Assembly: GCF_963676935.1 (NCBI RefSeq)
Contig: NZ_OY781470.1
Coordinates: forward strand, 930,001 to 994,000
Direction of reading: 5' to 3'
Origin: Halarcobacter sp.
GTDB taxonomy: Bacteria; Campylobacterota; Campylobacteria; Campylobacterales; Arcobacteraceae
Length of the DNA stretch: 64,000 nucleotides
Position 1 is the first letter of the stretch. Every line of letters begins with the position of its first letter. The notes beneath the pieces were generated by a model that worked only from the letters and a program-made list of their open reading frames with translations, did no database searches and was not told where the DNA came from. Position numbers and translations under genes: made by a program. Below are positions 45,353 through 54,208 of this stretch, piece by piece.

Positions 45353-46546
45353 ATGTCACTACCTGATTTTATAACTATTGTAAAAGACTCTTCTTTTAAC
45401 ATCTCAGATATTTATCAAAAAGCACCTAATGAAACATTGATTACATTGGGTATTATAGTTGTTTTAATTCTAATAGGATATTTTTTTATTGATCGTTCAA
45501 TAAAAAGGAAAAATGCTTTAAAACTAGTAGAAACTATTCAAGATTTAAGATCTTTTGATGATTTTGATAAAAAAATAAAACTTCTTGTTGAGGAACTTCC
45601 TAGGCGTGGAGAAGAGGTTGCTACAAGTTTAAACTCTTTAAAAGAACATATATTATTTAGAGCAGCAAAGCTAATTGCTAATTTAGATATCAATAAAAAA
45701 ATTGATAGTTATTCAAGTTTAAGTAAAAGTTTTGAAAATTTAGCAAAAGGTTCTAAAAAATACAATAATACTGAACTTACAAAATTTTTTGAAACAAAAT
45801 CAAAAGAAGTTTTAGAGGAAAATCTGTTTTTAGATATAAAATATTATTGTGAAAATACAAATTACAATACTAATGAACTTGAAAACATAAATGCAATTGT
45901 ATCTTATGCAAATACTCTTTCAAATCCTGAATATATATTAAATATTATGAAAAAAGAATTAGATAGGTTTAGCTTCGGTTATAATAGTGATATATATAAA
46001 CTAGTTGAATCTATGGAAGAGGAAAAGTCTAAACAGATCTATAAATATTGTAAAGAAAAATTAGATGCTATATTTGAAGATGGAAATTTTGAAGTTTCAA
46101 TTAATATTTTAGAATATTTAATTGAATCAAAACAAAATGAAAAAGTTTATAATTATATCTCTACTTTAAAACTTTCAAACTATTTACAACAATTATATAA
46201 TCTGTTTTTTGATAAAAAAGATGATATTTATTTAGATTTAGCTTTTATTGCAAATCCTCTTCAAATTGAAAATGAATATAAAAAATATATTGATGAATCT
46301 CTAACAAATAATTGGAGAGATAAAGAGCATATTGAATTTGTATCAAAATCAAAGGGTGTAATTGAAGTATTAGGTCATATGGAGTTTAGAACATTGATAG
46401 AAAGAGTTGATAATATTGCTTTAAATGAAGAAAATACAAAAAAGATAGAAGAAGCATTAACAATAGCAAAACGAGCTGAATCTATTGCTTTAGAAGCAAA
46501 GTCTTTAAATAAAAGACCACTATCTAGCAATATTCAAAATAATTAA
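45353..46546 (+). CDS. Unknown membrane-anchored helical protein
   Basis: A 397-residue protein with a single membrane helix at about 30-48, then a long cytosolic, all-helical region with a TPR- or HEAT-like feel. GGGAG precedes the ATG. The next gene, a small one-helix protein, starts 15 bp later, so the pair may form one complex. No family is recognised. Confidence 0.65.
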   Translation: MSLPDFITIVKDSSFNISDIYQKAPNETLITLGIIVVLILIGYFFIDRSIKRKNALKLVETIQDLRSFDDFDKKIKLLVEELPRRGEEVATSLNSLKEHILFRAAKLIANLDINKKIDSYSSLSKSFENLAKGSKKYNNTELTKFFETKSKEVLEENLFLDIKYYCENTNYNTNELENINAIVSYANTLSNPEYILNIMKKELDRFSFGYNSDIYKLVESMEEEKSKQIYKYCKEKLDAIFEDGNFEVSINILEYLIESKQNEKVYNYISTLKLSNYLQQLYNLFFDKKDDIYLDLAFIANPLQIENEYKKYIDESLTNNWRDKEHIEFVSKSKGVIEVLGHMEFRTLIERVDNIALNEENTKKIEEALTIAKRAESIALEAKSLNKRPLSSNIQNN

Positions 46547-46560
46547 TTCTGGAGAAAATT

Positions 46561-46857
46561 GTGGGTGATAATACTTTTGTATATTTAGTTATGTTTATTC
46601 TTCTAGTAGGATTAGTTGTATTACTTTTTAGAAGATCAACTATAAATGCTAAACCATCTTATTTAAAAAAAGAAGAGATTACAAAAAAATATGAATATGA
46701 GATGATGAAATTGATTTCAAAATATGAAAATGATAAAGATATCTTGTCTCAAAAAAAGATAGAATTTTTAAAACAAGCAAGTAAAGAATTACATAATAAT
46801 ATATTCTTTGATGAAGCAGAAGTTAAAGCATTAATATCTAAGCTGGCTTCCTTTTAA
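46561..46857 (+). CDS. Small membrane-anchored protein, unknown
   Basis: A 98-residue protein, GTG start after TGGAG. One N-terminal membrane helix (about 6-23) is followed by a Lys/Glu-rich helical cytosolic part. Its topology mirrors that of the upstream gene. Unknown family. Confidence 0.6.
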   Translation: MGDNTFVYLVMFILLVGLVVLLFRRSTINAKPSYLKKEEITKKYEYEMMKLISKYENDKDILSQKKIEFLKQASKELHNNIFFDEAEVKALISKLASF

Positions 46858-46879
46858 AGGTGGAAAATCACCTTTAAAA
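46852..46879. terminator. Bidirectional terminator
   Basis: TTTTAAAGGTG and CACCTTTAAAA form a perfect 11-bp stem around GAAAAT. It lies over the end of the small membrane-protein gene and just into the convergent ferritin-like gene's 3' end. Confidence 0.75.
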
Positions 46880-47341
46880 TTCTGCACTAGCTACCCAGTC
46901 AGCAGGTTCTTGTAAATAAATTACAATCTCTTCTAGTATTTTTTTGTGTTTAATCTCTTCATTTGCAATTTGTAAAAAAACTGTTTTCTCTTTTGGATCT
47001 TCTAACTCTTGGGCTTTAGTAGCATAAAAATCGTGAGAGTTATCTTCCCTAGCGATTGCATCTTTATAATATTCAATGTGGTCAGCATCTAAAGTAACAT
47101 TATCTTTCTCTTCATTTAAAGTTTGGAATATAGTTTTTGTATCTGTAATAAGATCTAACTTATCTAAATCCATATCCTCTTTTTTCATCATACTTTTAAA
47201 GATATTGTAATGCTTAACTTCTTCATCAGCTAGCATTGTAAAAATTCTTTTTAATCCAGAATTTTGTGCCTTTGATGCCATCTCTCTATAATAAGCTTCA
47301 CCCTCTTTTTCAACTTTCATTGCGTATTCATAAACGTTCAT
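46874..47341 (-). CDS. Ferritin-like di-iron protein (rubrerythrin-related)
   Basis: A 155-residue four-helix protein with a repeated diiron pattern: E-K-E-G-E-A-Y-Y-R-E, E-E-V-K-H, then a second half with N-S-H-D-F-Y and E-E-I-K-H. Spacing fits the ferritin-like fold of rubrerythrin, without the rubredoxin Cys4 domain. A peroxide or iron-handling role is likely. A strong consensus promoter precedes it. Confidence 0.85.
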   Translation of the reverse strand: MNVYEYAMKVEKEGEAYYREMASKAQNSGLKRIFTMLADEEVKHYNIFKSMMKKEDMDLDKLDLITDTKTIFQTLNEEKDNVTLDADHIEYYKDAIAREDNSHDFYATKAQELEDPKEKTVFLQIANEEIKHKKILEEIVIYLQEPADWVASAEF

Positions 47342-47371
47342 ACTAGTCCCTTTAAAATAAGTTTATGTAAT

Positions 47372-47400
47372 ATAATATCACACAATATAAATTAAGTCAA
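47372..47400 (-). promoter_or_regulatory. Sigma-70 promoter of the ferritin-like gene
   Basis: Minus strand: TTGACT (47400-47395), 17-bp spacer, TATTAT (47377-47372), then 30 bp to the ATG. This is the best-formed -35/-10 pair in the window. Confidence 0.65.
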
Positions 47401-47413
47401 TGAAATAATTAAT

Positions 47414-48163
47414 TTATTCATATGCTACAGGTACAGGTGGCACTTGTTCAAATGATTTTTTAATAGAATGTGTGATTGCATGTTTATATTTGTTATTATT
47501 TTTTGTTAATGCAGCAAATTGAAGATGCTCTTCACACCAAGGTTGAGTTTTTTCTTTTTTATAAACAAAAGCTATTTTTTTACCCATTTGTTTTACTCTA
47601 TCATAAATTGTTCTTGCATAACTATCGATATAAGGAAACTCTTTAGAGTTGATTTTTTCTCCCCAAGCAAAAAATACAAATTTACCACTTGGAATAAAAG
47701 TTTGTGCATCAAAGTACATTATATCTCTGTCAAATTCTGTATTTTGTGTCGAGTTATATGTTTCTAAATCAGAATTAAATTTTGTTAGAAGTTGCGATGC
47801 ATCAATATTTTCTTCATTAAGATTAAATAGATTTTTTATCTCAACAAGTTTCCCCTCATAGTTTGCACATAAAGCTTGTTTAAAGGCTGTAATATAGTTT
47901 TCTTGTTTTAATTCAATATATTCTCCAAAATTATCGAAGTCTTGGTCTAAAAGGAAAGAATTAGAATCATACCCTACTGGTGTTATTACAGGATTGTATA
48001 AAAATATTGTTCCTGCGATATTCTTTTTTTTATCTTTATTTGTTTTAATTAATTGCTTTAACTCTTTAACACTTATCTCTTCATCTTCTCTATTAAAGTA
48101 TAAAAAACTTGAAGTTAAAAAAATCTCTTCATATTTAGTTTCAATAACACCAAAATATTGCAT
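47414..48163 (-). CDS. Unknown cytosolic protein
   Basis: A 249-residue soluble protein; RBS AAGGA before ATG. It has F-L-Y-N-P-V-I-T-P-V-G-Y, a central F-I-P-S-G-K-F-V-F-F-A-W-G-E-K, then Q-P-W-C-E-E-H-L-Q-F-A and H-A-I-T-H-S-I. The K-F-V-F-F-A-W-G segment recalls DUF1643-type proteins, but the match is too weak to name it. Confidence 0.6.
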   Translation of the reverse strand: MQYFGVIETKYEEIFLTSSFLYFNREDEEISVKELKQLIKTNKDKKKNIAGTIFLYNPVITPVGYDSNSFLLDQDFDNFGEYIELKQENYITAFKQALCANYEGKLVEIKNLFNLNEENIDASQLLTKFNSDLETYNSTQNTEFDRDIMYFDAQTFIPSGKFVFFAWGEKINSKEFPYIDSYARTIYDRVKQMGKKIAFVYKKEKTQPWCEEHLQFAALTKNNNKYKHAITHSIKKSFEQVPPVPVAYE

Positions 48164-48369
48164 ATATGTCCTTAGTATTCTTTTTTATAATAATATCTAA
48201 AAAGAGCATATTATTACGTAAAAACTCTATTTAACGATAAAAATTATCATTTAAACTTAAATAAGACTAAAATTATCCTATTTGTTTTTTATATATGAAA
48301 ATGTTTAAGTCTATTCTGTTAAGATTTCAATACATTAAAAAATTTGATGTAAAATAACACAGCCAAAAC

Positions 48370-48426
48370 GCAATGAAAATTAGCAAAGTATTTATTCTTC
48401 TCCTTCGCTTTTGCTAATTTCATTGC
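48370..48426. repeat. Long imperfect hairpin
   Basis: GCAATGAAAATTAGCAAA (48370-48387) pairs with 48410-48426, with one bulged A, around a 22-base loop containing CTCCTTCG. Like the element at 21705, its loop side has CCTTCG and it includes a GAAATTAG-type word, so the two may be related repeats. Confidence 0.5.
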
Positions 48427-48459
48427 ATCTTTTTTAAATCCCACTTATAACTTTTTTGA

Positions 48460-48465
48460 TATAAT
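48460..48465 (+). promoter_or_regulatory. Probable -10 box of the aminotransferase gene
   Basis: Exact TATAAT 27 bp before the ATG at 48493; no good -35. Confidence 0.45.
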
Positions 48466-48492
48466 CTTTTCTTTTAAAATTAGGAATATTAT

Positions 48493-49608
48493 ATGAGATA
48501 TGAAAAAATGAGCTCTTTTATTGTAATGGATATTGTTAGAGACGCTCAAAAATATGAAGACTCTATACACTTTGAAATAGGGCAACCAGATTTAAATCCT
48601 ACGCCAAAAGTAAAAGAAGGGTTGAAAAAAGCTTTAGAAAGTGATAAATTCTCTTATACTGAAAGTTTAGGTTTATTAGAACTTAGAGAAAAGATTGTTA
48701 AACACTATAAAAAAGTTTATGATGTAAATATAGACTCTTCTCAAGTACTACTTACTCCTGGAACTTCAGGAGCATTTTTAGTTGCATATACTTTAACTTT
48801 AAAGCATAAAGGAAAATTAGGTCTAAGTGACCCATCTTATCCTTGTTATAAAAACTTTGCTCATATGCTTGATATAGACCCTGTTTTTATGAATATTGAT
48901 AAATCATGTGATTATCAGTTGAATACTGAACATCTTAAAAACAATAAAATTGATGCTTTACAAATCTCTTCACCTTCTAATCCTACAGGAAATATCTATA
49001 GTGATAAAAATTTAAAAGAGTTAATAGAGTATTGTAATAAAAATGAGATAGCTTTTATATCTGATGAGTTATATCATGGTTTAGTTTATGAAAAAAATGC
49101 TAGTTCAGCTCTTAATTTTAGTGATGATGTAATAGTTATTAATGGTTTTTCAAAATATTATTGTATGCCAGGGCTTCGTTTGGGTTGGATGATTGTTCCA
49201 AAATATTTAAGTAGAGAAGCTGAAATTATAGCACAAAATATTTTTATATCAGCACCAACATTGTCACAATATGGAGCATTAGAAGCTTTTGATTATGAGT
49301 ATTTGGATTCTATAAAAGATATATTTAAAGAAAGAAGAGACTTTTTATTTAATGAATTAAATGAGATATTTACAGTGGATGCTAAACCTGATGGAGCATT
49401 TTATCTTTGGGCTGATGTATCAAAATATACCAATGATAGTTTTTCCTTTGCAAAAGAATTGTTAGAAAATATACATATAGCTACAACACCTGGGATTGAT
49501 TTTGGTTCAAATAATACAAATAGATATTTAAGATTTGCCTATACAAGAGATATTGAACATATGAAAGAGGGTATAAAAAGATTAAAAGAGTATTTAAAAA
49601 GAGGGTAA
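48493..49608 (+). CDS. Class I/II PLP-dependent aminotransferase
   Basis: A 371-residue fold-type I aminotransferase: L-T-P-G-T-S-G-A-F, S-P-S-N-P-T-G-N-I-Y, I-S-D-E-L-Y-H-G, and V-I-N-G-F-S-K-Y-Y-C-M-P-G-L-R-L-G-W with the Schiff-base Lys; F-A-Y-T-R at the end holds the carboxylate-binding Arg. It resembles aspartate/aromatic-type enzymes, but the substrate cannot be set. Its end overlaps the convergent HAD gene by 15 bp. Confidence 0.9.
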   Translation: MRYEKMSSFIVMDIVRDAQKYEDSIHFEIGQPDLNPTPKVKEGLKKALESDKFSYTESLGLLELREKIVKHYKKVYDVNIDSSQVLLTPGTSGAFLVAYTLTLKHKGKLGLSDPSYPCYKNFAHMLDIDPVFMNIDKSCDYQLNTEHLKNNKIDALQISSPSNPTGNIYSDKNLKELIEYCNKNEIAFISDELYHGLVYEKNASSALNFSDDVIVINGFSKYYCMPGLRLGWMIVPKYLSREAEIIAQNIFISAPTLSQYGALEAFDYEYLDSIKDIFKERRDFLFNELNEIFTVDAKPDGAFYLWADVSKYTNDSFSFAKELLENIHIATTPGIDFGSNNTNRYLRFAYTRDIEHMKEGIKRLKEYLKRG

Positions 49609-50229
49609 AACTTCTAACAACTCTTTTAAATCTTTTATTTTGTGTTTAGCTGTTGAAAAATCTTGTGTTTGAGTAAATTGATTATGAACTATAACACAAT
49701 CAATATTTGCTTTGTTTGCAGAGATTAATCCTCTTTGTGAATCTTCCACTACTAAAGTTTCTTCTTTTTTTGCATTAAAAATCTCTACACCTTTTAAATA
49801 TGGATCGGGAAAAGGTTTTGATTTAGGATAATCCTCTACACATAAAACAAAATCCATAAAATCTGTTATTCCTCTATTATTGTGGATTATCTCAAAATCA
49901 ACTCTTCTAGAAGTTGTAACAATTCCCATTTTATAGTTTTTACTTAGTTCATTTAAAACTTCATGAACATCATTTATTGCTATATCTTCTTTTTTTAAGT
50001 ATTCTTGATAATAAACATCTCTTTGTTCTCTTGCAATTACTATCTCTTTTTGACTTGCATTAGGTGCAGCTACCCACACACCTTTCCCATCGGTCATTAT
50101 TTTCATATAATCATCAAATTGAAGATTTACATTAAAAAATTCTTTTAAAGCCCTTTTACTTGCTTCATAGTAAAGAGGTTCTGTTTCAACTAAAACCCCA
50201 TCATTGTCAAATAAAATATATTTTTTCAA
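49594..50229 (-). CDS. HAD-superfamily phosphatase
   Basis: A 211-residue HAD subfamily IA protein: motif I F-D-N-D-G-V-L-V-E-T-E (first Asp followed by Asn-Asp rather than the common Phe-Asp), motif II V-T-T-S-R, motif III K-P-F-P-D-P-Y and motif IV V-V-E-D-S-Q-R-G. Beta-phosphoglucomutase/phosphatase-like. TTG start. Substrate unknown. Confidence 0.85.
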   Translation of the reverse strand: MKKYILFDNDGVLVETEPLYYEASKRALKEFFNVNLQFDDYMKIMTDGKGVWVAAPNASQKEIVIAREQRDVYYQEYLKKEDIAINDVHEVLNELSKNYKMGIVTTSRRVDFEIIHNNRGITDFMDFVLCVEDYPKSKPFPDPYLKGVEIFNAKKEETLVVEDSQRGLISANKANIDCVIVHNQFTQTQDFSTAKHKIKDLKELLEVLPSF

Positions 50230-50289
50230 AAAAGAATCCCTTTAGTTTTTTGGAAGTATACTAAAGTTAACTAAAAGAAGTTTTAAAAA

Positions 50290-50697
50290 TTATGCGTCAT
50301 CATATTTTTCAAACTCTTCATCATAAAAGCAACCTAATTGGCAGTGTGTTACTTTTATATCTGAATTGTTTATAGTTGAGCCTACTTTTTTTAAGCTAGA
50401 ACCTTTATCTCTTGCAGTATACCAAGCTACTTGGCATTCAACCTTTGAATCTTGATTAAAGTTCTCTGATAATTTATTATATATTTTGTCATCCATATCT
50501 GAAAATTTTAATTTTCCAAATACGCCAAGTTCACAGTTAGTTATTTTTATATTTAATGATTTTGTAATAGCATCCATCTCTTTGGGTTTTACCCCAATTA
50601 ACCTTGCAACTTTAAATGCTTTAAGACATGAAAGCTTTCCATCCTCATCTAAATTTGTCATTAATAAATCTAATTGAGTGTTATCAAGCTTTTTCAT
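50290..50697 (-). CDS. Unknown protein with duplicated C-x-L-G-x-F module
   Basis: A 135-residue soluble protein made of two copies of a roughly 45-residue unit. Copy one ends I-K-I-T-N-C-E-L-G-V-F-G and copy two ends I-K-V-T-H-C-Q-L-G-C-F-Y. Each has an upstream Cys (L-S-C-L-K-A-F-K-V-A-R and V-E-C-Q-V-A-W-Y-T-A-R) and a helix-turn-helix-like centre. Paired cysteines suggest metal or redox function. Family not identified. Confidence 0.65.
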   Translation of the reverse strand: MKKLDNTQLDLLMTNLDEDGKLSCLKAFKVARLIGVKPKEMDAITKSLNIKITNCELGVFGKLKFSDMDDKIYNKLSENFNQDSKVECQVAWYTARDKGSSLKKVGSTINNSDIKVTHCQLGCFYDEEFEKYDDA

Positions 50698-50802
50698 AAG
50701 AAATTATAACCTTTTTAAATATTTTTACCTAATAATATTAATTATACGATTTTAAAGTTAAAATTGTGTGACAATTAAGAATATTTTATAAACAAAATAA
50801 AA

Positions 50803-50842
50803 AAATGTAAAAAAAAAAGACAAAACGTAATGTTTTGTCTTT
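50803..50842 (-). terminator. Rho-independent terminator, minus strand
   Basis: AAAGACAAAAC (50816-50826) and GTTTTGTCTTT (50832-50842) make a perfect 11-bp stem with loop GTAAT. Read on the minus strand the stem is followed by a run of ten or more T, so it ends leftward transcripts. Confidence 0.85.
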
Positions 50843-50896
50843 CTTAAGGAGAATAGTTCGCAAAAACTATAAGTAGTTCGCTCTACTTATTTTATA
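50803..50896 (-). ncRNA. Candidate small RNA
   Basis: On the minus strand a TATAAT (50907-50902) is followed by two short perfect hairpins. These are AAGTAG-N6-CTACTT (50888-50871) and ATAGTT-N6-AACTAT (50870-50853), both carrying GCGAA- or GCG-type loop bases. The strong terminator at 50803-50842 comes next. Together they would give a transcript of roughly 90 nt. It could instead be the 3' UTR of the LOG gene upstream. Confidence 0.45.
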
Positions 50897-50970
50897 TAAA
50901 GATTATAATAGTTCACAATTAATACTAAAGTAATGGATAGTTAATGAAAAGTTAACTTTTATAATGAATT

Positions 50971-51543
50971 CTAAACTTTTAATATATCCCATTTATTTTT
51001 AGGTGGAATATAGTTTTCAAAACTGTTATAGATATATTCAATATCATCACTAACTATAATTGCATCAAGATGCTCTTTTAATAAAAATCCCTCTTTTTCA
51101 CAAAAACTTAAATATTCGATAAATTTATCATAATATCCATTTACATTATAAAGAGCACAAGGTTTTTCTGAATTACCAATTTGAATAGTAGTAAAAATTT
51201 CTGTAATCTCTTCAAGTGTTCCAAAGCCTCCAGGCATTGCAATAAAACTATCTGCAAGCTCTTCCATCTTGGCTTTTCTTTCTCTTATAGTTTCAACTTT
51301 ATATAGTTTTGTAATATGTTTATTTTCTAATTCTTTACCTGACAAGCCATAAGTAATAACTCCATAAACTTCCATACCTAAAGACATAGCATGATTTGAT
51401 ACTACACCCATAAGTCCAACTTTACTACCACCATAAACTATTTTAGAGTTTTTTTCTTTTAAATAATTAATTAATTCAATAGTTTTTTCTTTATAAATTG
51501 GATTTTTACCAAAAGCTGTACCACAATATATAGCAACATTCAT
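50971..51543 (-). CDS. LOG family protein (TIGR00730, nucleoside monophosphate phosphoribohydrolase-like)
   Basis: A 190-residue protein with the LOG signature M-P-G-G-F-G-T-L-E-E and an upstream Y-G-G-S-K-V-G-L-M-G. Members hydrolyse cytokinin ribotides or AMP to base and ribose 5-phosphate. Start overlaps the stop of the CPXCG gene by 1 bp. It is the last gene of the operon that begins with mlaA. Confidence 0.9.
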   Translation of the reverse strand: MNVAIYCGTAFGKNPIYKEKTIELINYLKEKNSKIVYGGSKVGLMGVVSNHAMSLGMEVYGVITYGLSGKELENKHITKLYKVETIRERKAKMEELADSFIAMPGGFGTLEEITEIFTTIQIGNSEKPCALYNVNGYYDKFIEYLSFCEKEGFLLKEHLDAIIVSDDIEYIYNSFENYIPPKNKWDILKV

Positions 51544-51737
51544 TAAAATTCATTTCCTTCTATTTTTTTGTAATTAAAATATATTAGTTCATCTTCATCA
51601 AAACTATATTTTATCTCAATAGGTCTACAACAAACTTCACAATCCTCAATTATCTCTGAATTATAATCCGAGCCCATATCAAGTAAGATTGTAATAGCTT
51701 CTAAACAATATGGGCAAGTAAGTTCTTTTTCGTACAT
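51543..51737 (-). CDS. CPXCG motif cysteine-rich protein
   Basis: A 64-residue protein with L-T-C-P-Y-C near the start and D-C-E-V-C-C-R-P-I in the middle, the zinc-ribbon pattern of the CPXCG small-protein family (here CPYC then CEVC). Cytosolic, unknown role. It is 2 bp downstream of the RND gene. Confidence 0.85.
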   Translation of the reverse strand: MYEKELTCPYCLEAITILLDMGSDYNSEIIEDCEVCCRPIEIKYSFDEDELIYFNYKKIEGNEF

Positions 51738-51739
51738 TA

Positions 51740-54208
51740 TTATCTTTTAGAGTATGGTTTTAAAAGGATAATTAATCTTGGAAGTAAAAGTAAAGCAGAT
51801 GCTAACATTGTAGCCATTACTATAACAGTTAATAGACCAAAATATATTGTTGGAATTAGATTTGATAATACTAAAATTGAAAACCCAACAATCACTACAA
51901 GAGAGGTATACGTCATAGCATAACCTATACTTTCATGTGATCTTTTCATAGCATTTATATAGTTATGGTCTTTTCTAAACTCTTCATGAAATCTATGGAT
52001 ATAGTGGATAGTATCATCTACTCCAATACCAATAGATATTGCAGCAATAGTTATGGTCATGATATCAAGTGGAATATTTAACCATCCCATTATTCCAAAT
52101 ATAATCGAGATAGGTACTAGATTTGCTAATATGGCAATTAATGCAATTAAAGCTGACCTAAATAGTATTAAAAACATAATAAATAAAATCCCAACCACAA
52201 AACCCAAAGTTTTAATTTGAGAATCAAAAAGAGACTGCAACATATTGTTATAAAGTATCATTAAATTTGATAATCGAAACTCTACAGTGGAATCATTTAT
52301 AATACTTGGCAGTTTCTTATTTATTTTTTCAATTAATTCATTTCTTCTTAAATTTGGATTTGAATCTATAATTCTAGTATTGATTCTAGCTTGGTTATCT
52401 TCTATACTTATATAAGGAGAAAGAATTAAGTCTTTATACTCTTTAGGAAGTTTTTCATAAAGTAAAGCAAGGGTAAAACCATCTAAATCTTTTCCATTGT
52501 TTAGAATTTTTCCCGTTTTTAAAAGTGTAGCAAGTGATGAGACTTTACCAACTTCTGATAATGAATCTAAATAATTATGAACCCTTGTTATTGTTTTCAT
52601 TTTATCTATTGTAAACCAATATTTTTCATCATTTTCTGTTTGTGCAAACTCATCTTCAAAATCAGCAAAGTCATCATTTTTATTAGTTGAGCTTTCCTCT
52701 TTTTTAGTATTAAAAGTTAAAATAACATCAAGTGGTGTTGTTCCACCCAATTGGTTATCAATAACTTCCATCCCTTTATAGATTTCAGTTGATTTTTTAA
52801 AGTAGTTTATAAAGCTATTTTCCACAATGATTTTAGATGCACCTGTAAGTGAAAATATCACTATAAAAATAGATAAAAAGATTATATATGAACCTTTTGT
52901 TTCAACAAGTTTTGTACTTTTTTCTATAATTTTTAGTTTAAAGTTAGAATTTTTTGCAATATCGATTCTATTCATAAGTATTAAAATAGATGGAAAAACA
53001 ATAAAAGAGATTAGAAGTGAGATTGCAATACCTGTACTCATCATCCATCCTAAGTTTTTAACTGGTTCAATTCCAGATAAAACCAATGATCCAAATCCTG
53101 CAATAGTTGTAATAATAGCAAAAAATGATGGATTTAATTTTGATAATAGAGTGTTTATTATAAGTTTATATTGACTTGCATTTTTATATATTTGTGTTAA
53201 TTCTCTATATCTTACAATTAAGTGTAAAACTATAGAGATTGTTATAATTAGTTGCAAAGAGATAAAGTTTGAGGAGATAACAGTAACTTCCCAACCAAAT
53301 AATCCTAACATTCCAGATGTAGAAATTACTGATAATATACATATTACAACAGGAAGTAAAATCCAAATCATTTGTCTGAAAATTATCCATAATATAAGAA
53401 TTAAAAGTAAAATCAATGTTGAACCATAAATAACTAAATCACTTTTTACAAAGCTGATAATATCATCAGCAATCATTGTTACTCCACCAAGAAAAAGATC
53501 TCCTCTATCTTGATATTTCTCTATAATGTTTCTTACATTTGTGATATTTTTGTGGTCACCCTCTCTAATATAATCTCTATATTCTTTAAACTCTTTTTCT
53601 ACCTCTTTTAATTTTAATAATTCTTCTTTTGAAGCAGTATTTTCTCTTTTCTTTTTTAATAGATTATTTCGTTTATTTAATATCTCAAAATACTTTTTAT
53701 CCTCTTTTAGATTAATTAAAATAGAAGTAGTTTTAAAATCTTCACTCACTAAGCTTTTTTTATAAAGTTCAGATTCTAAAAACTCTTTTTTTACAAGTTT
53801 CTTATCAACTTTGCTATTCTCTAATGTTCTAACTCCATCTAATAGTTTAGTTAGTTCTTGTACAGGAGATTGCAATAAAGGAACATTTAAAATTGATGTT
53901 ATTGAGGCAACTTTTTCAAGTTTGATAAATTCATCACTTAATTGTTTTATTGTTTTTAAACTCTCCTCTGAAAGTAAATCTTTATTTGGTTTAAAACTTA
54001 CCAATAAAAAATCAGGAGAATGATATCTTTCATTTACTTCTCTGTAAAACTTTAAATCTTTATCATCATCTAAAAGTAGAGTTTCTGAAGAAGCGTCTAT
54101 TTCAAGTTTTGTAGCATAATATCCTAAGAAAGATACACCCAATAAAAGTAAAAATAGAATTTTTATTGGGTGTTTGATAATAGATTTATCAAAAAGTGAT
54201 TTAATCAT
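51740..54208 (-). CDS. RND superfamily (MMPL/HpnN-like) transporter
   Basis: An 822-residue inner-membrane protein with two six-helix halves, each with a large periplasmic loop: helices at about 10-28 and 255-425 in the first half, and about 450-470 and 650-815 in the second. G-I-G-V-D-D-T-I-H-Y-I-H-R-F is in the second half. It overlaps the mlaC-like gene by 4 bp. Like the Cj1371-1373 arrangement in Campylobacter, it probably moves lipids with MlaC and MlaA. Confidence 0.9.
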   Translation of the reverse strand: MIKSLFDKSIIKHPIKILFLLLLGVSFLGYYATKLEIDASSETLLLDDDKDLKFYREVNERYHSPDFLLVSFKPNKDLLSEESLKTIKQLSDEFIKLEKVASITSILNVPLLQSPVQELTKLLDGVRTLENSKVDKKLVKKEFLESELYKKSLVSEDFKTTSILINLKEDKKYFEILNKRNNLLKKKRENTASKEELLKLKEVEKEFKEYRDYIREGDHKNITNVRNIIEKYQDRGDLFLGGVTMIADDIISFVKSDLVIYGSTLILLLILILWIIFRQMIWILLPVVICILSVISTSGMLGLFGWEVTVISSNFISLQLIITISIVLHLIVRYRELTQIYKNASQYKLIINTLLSKLNPSFFAIITTIAGFGSLVLSGIEPVKNLGWMMSTGIAISLLISFIVFPSILILMNRIDIAKNSNFKLKIIEKSTKLVETKGSYIIFLSIFIVIFSLTGASKIIVENSFINYFKKSTEIYKGMEVIDNQLGGTTPLDVILTFNTKKEESSTNKNDDFADFEDEFAQTENDEKYWFTIDKMKTITRVHNYLDSLSEVGKVSSLATLLKTGKILNNGKDLDGFTLALLYEKLPKEYKDLILSPYISIEDNQARINTRIIDSNPNLRRNELIEKINKKLPSIINDSTVEFRLSNLMILYNNMLQSLFDSQIKTLGFVVGILFIMFLILFRSALIALIAILANLVPISIIFGIMGWLNIPLDIMTITIAAISIGIGVDDTIHYIHRFHEEFRKDHNYINAMKRSHESIGYAMTYTSLVVIVGFSILVLSNLIPTIYFGLLTVIVMATMLASALLLLPRLIILLKPYSKR

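Larger units (their letters stand above)
48164..48492. other. 329-bp intergenic region with long hairpin
   Basis: Between divergent genes. It holds a weak GATAA-AAA-TTATC dyad near 48236, the long hairpin at 48370-48426, and TATAAT at 48460-48465 just before the aminotransferase gene. No coding potential is seen. Confidence 0.55.

Noticed and set aside
48230-48250. Possible Fur box (GATAA-AAA-TTATC)
   Set aside because: The match is short and AT-only and is expected by chance at this base composition.
50809-50818. Run of ten A as a phase-variable tract
   Set aside because: It lies outside any gene and acts as the T-tail of a minus-strand terminator; no long poly-G tract was seen anywhere in the window.
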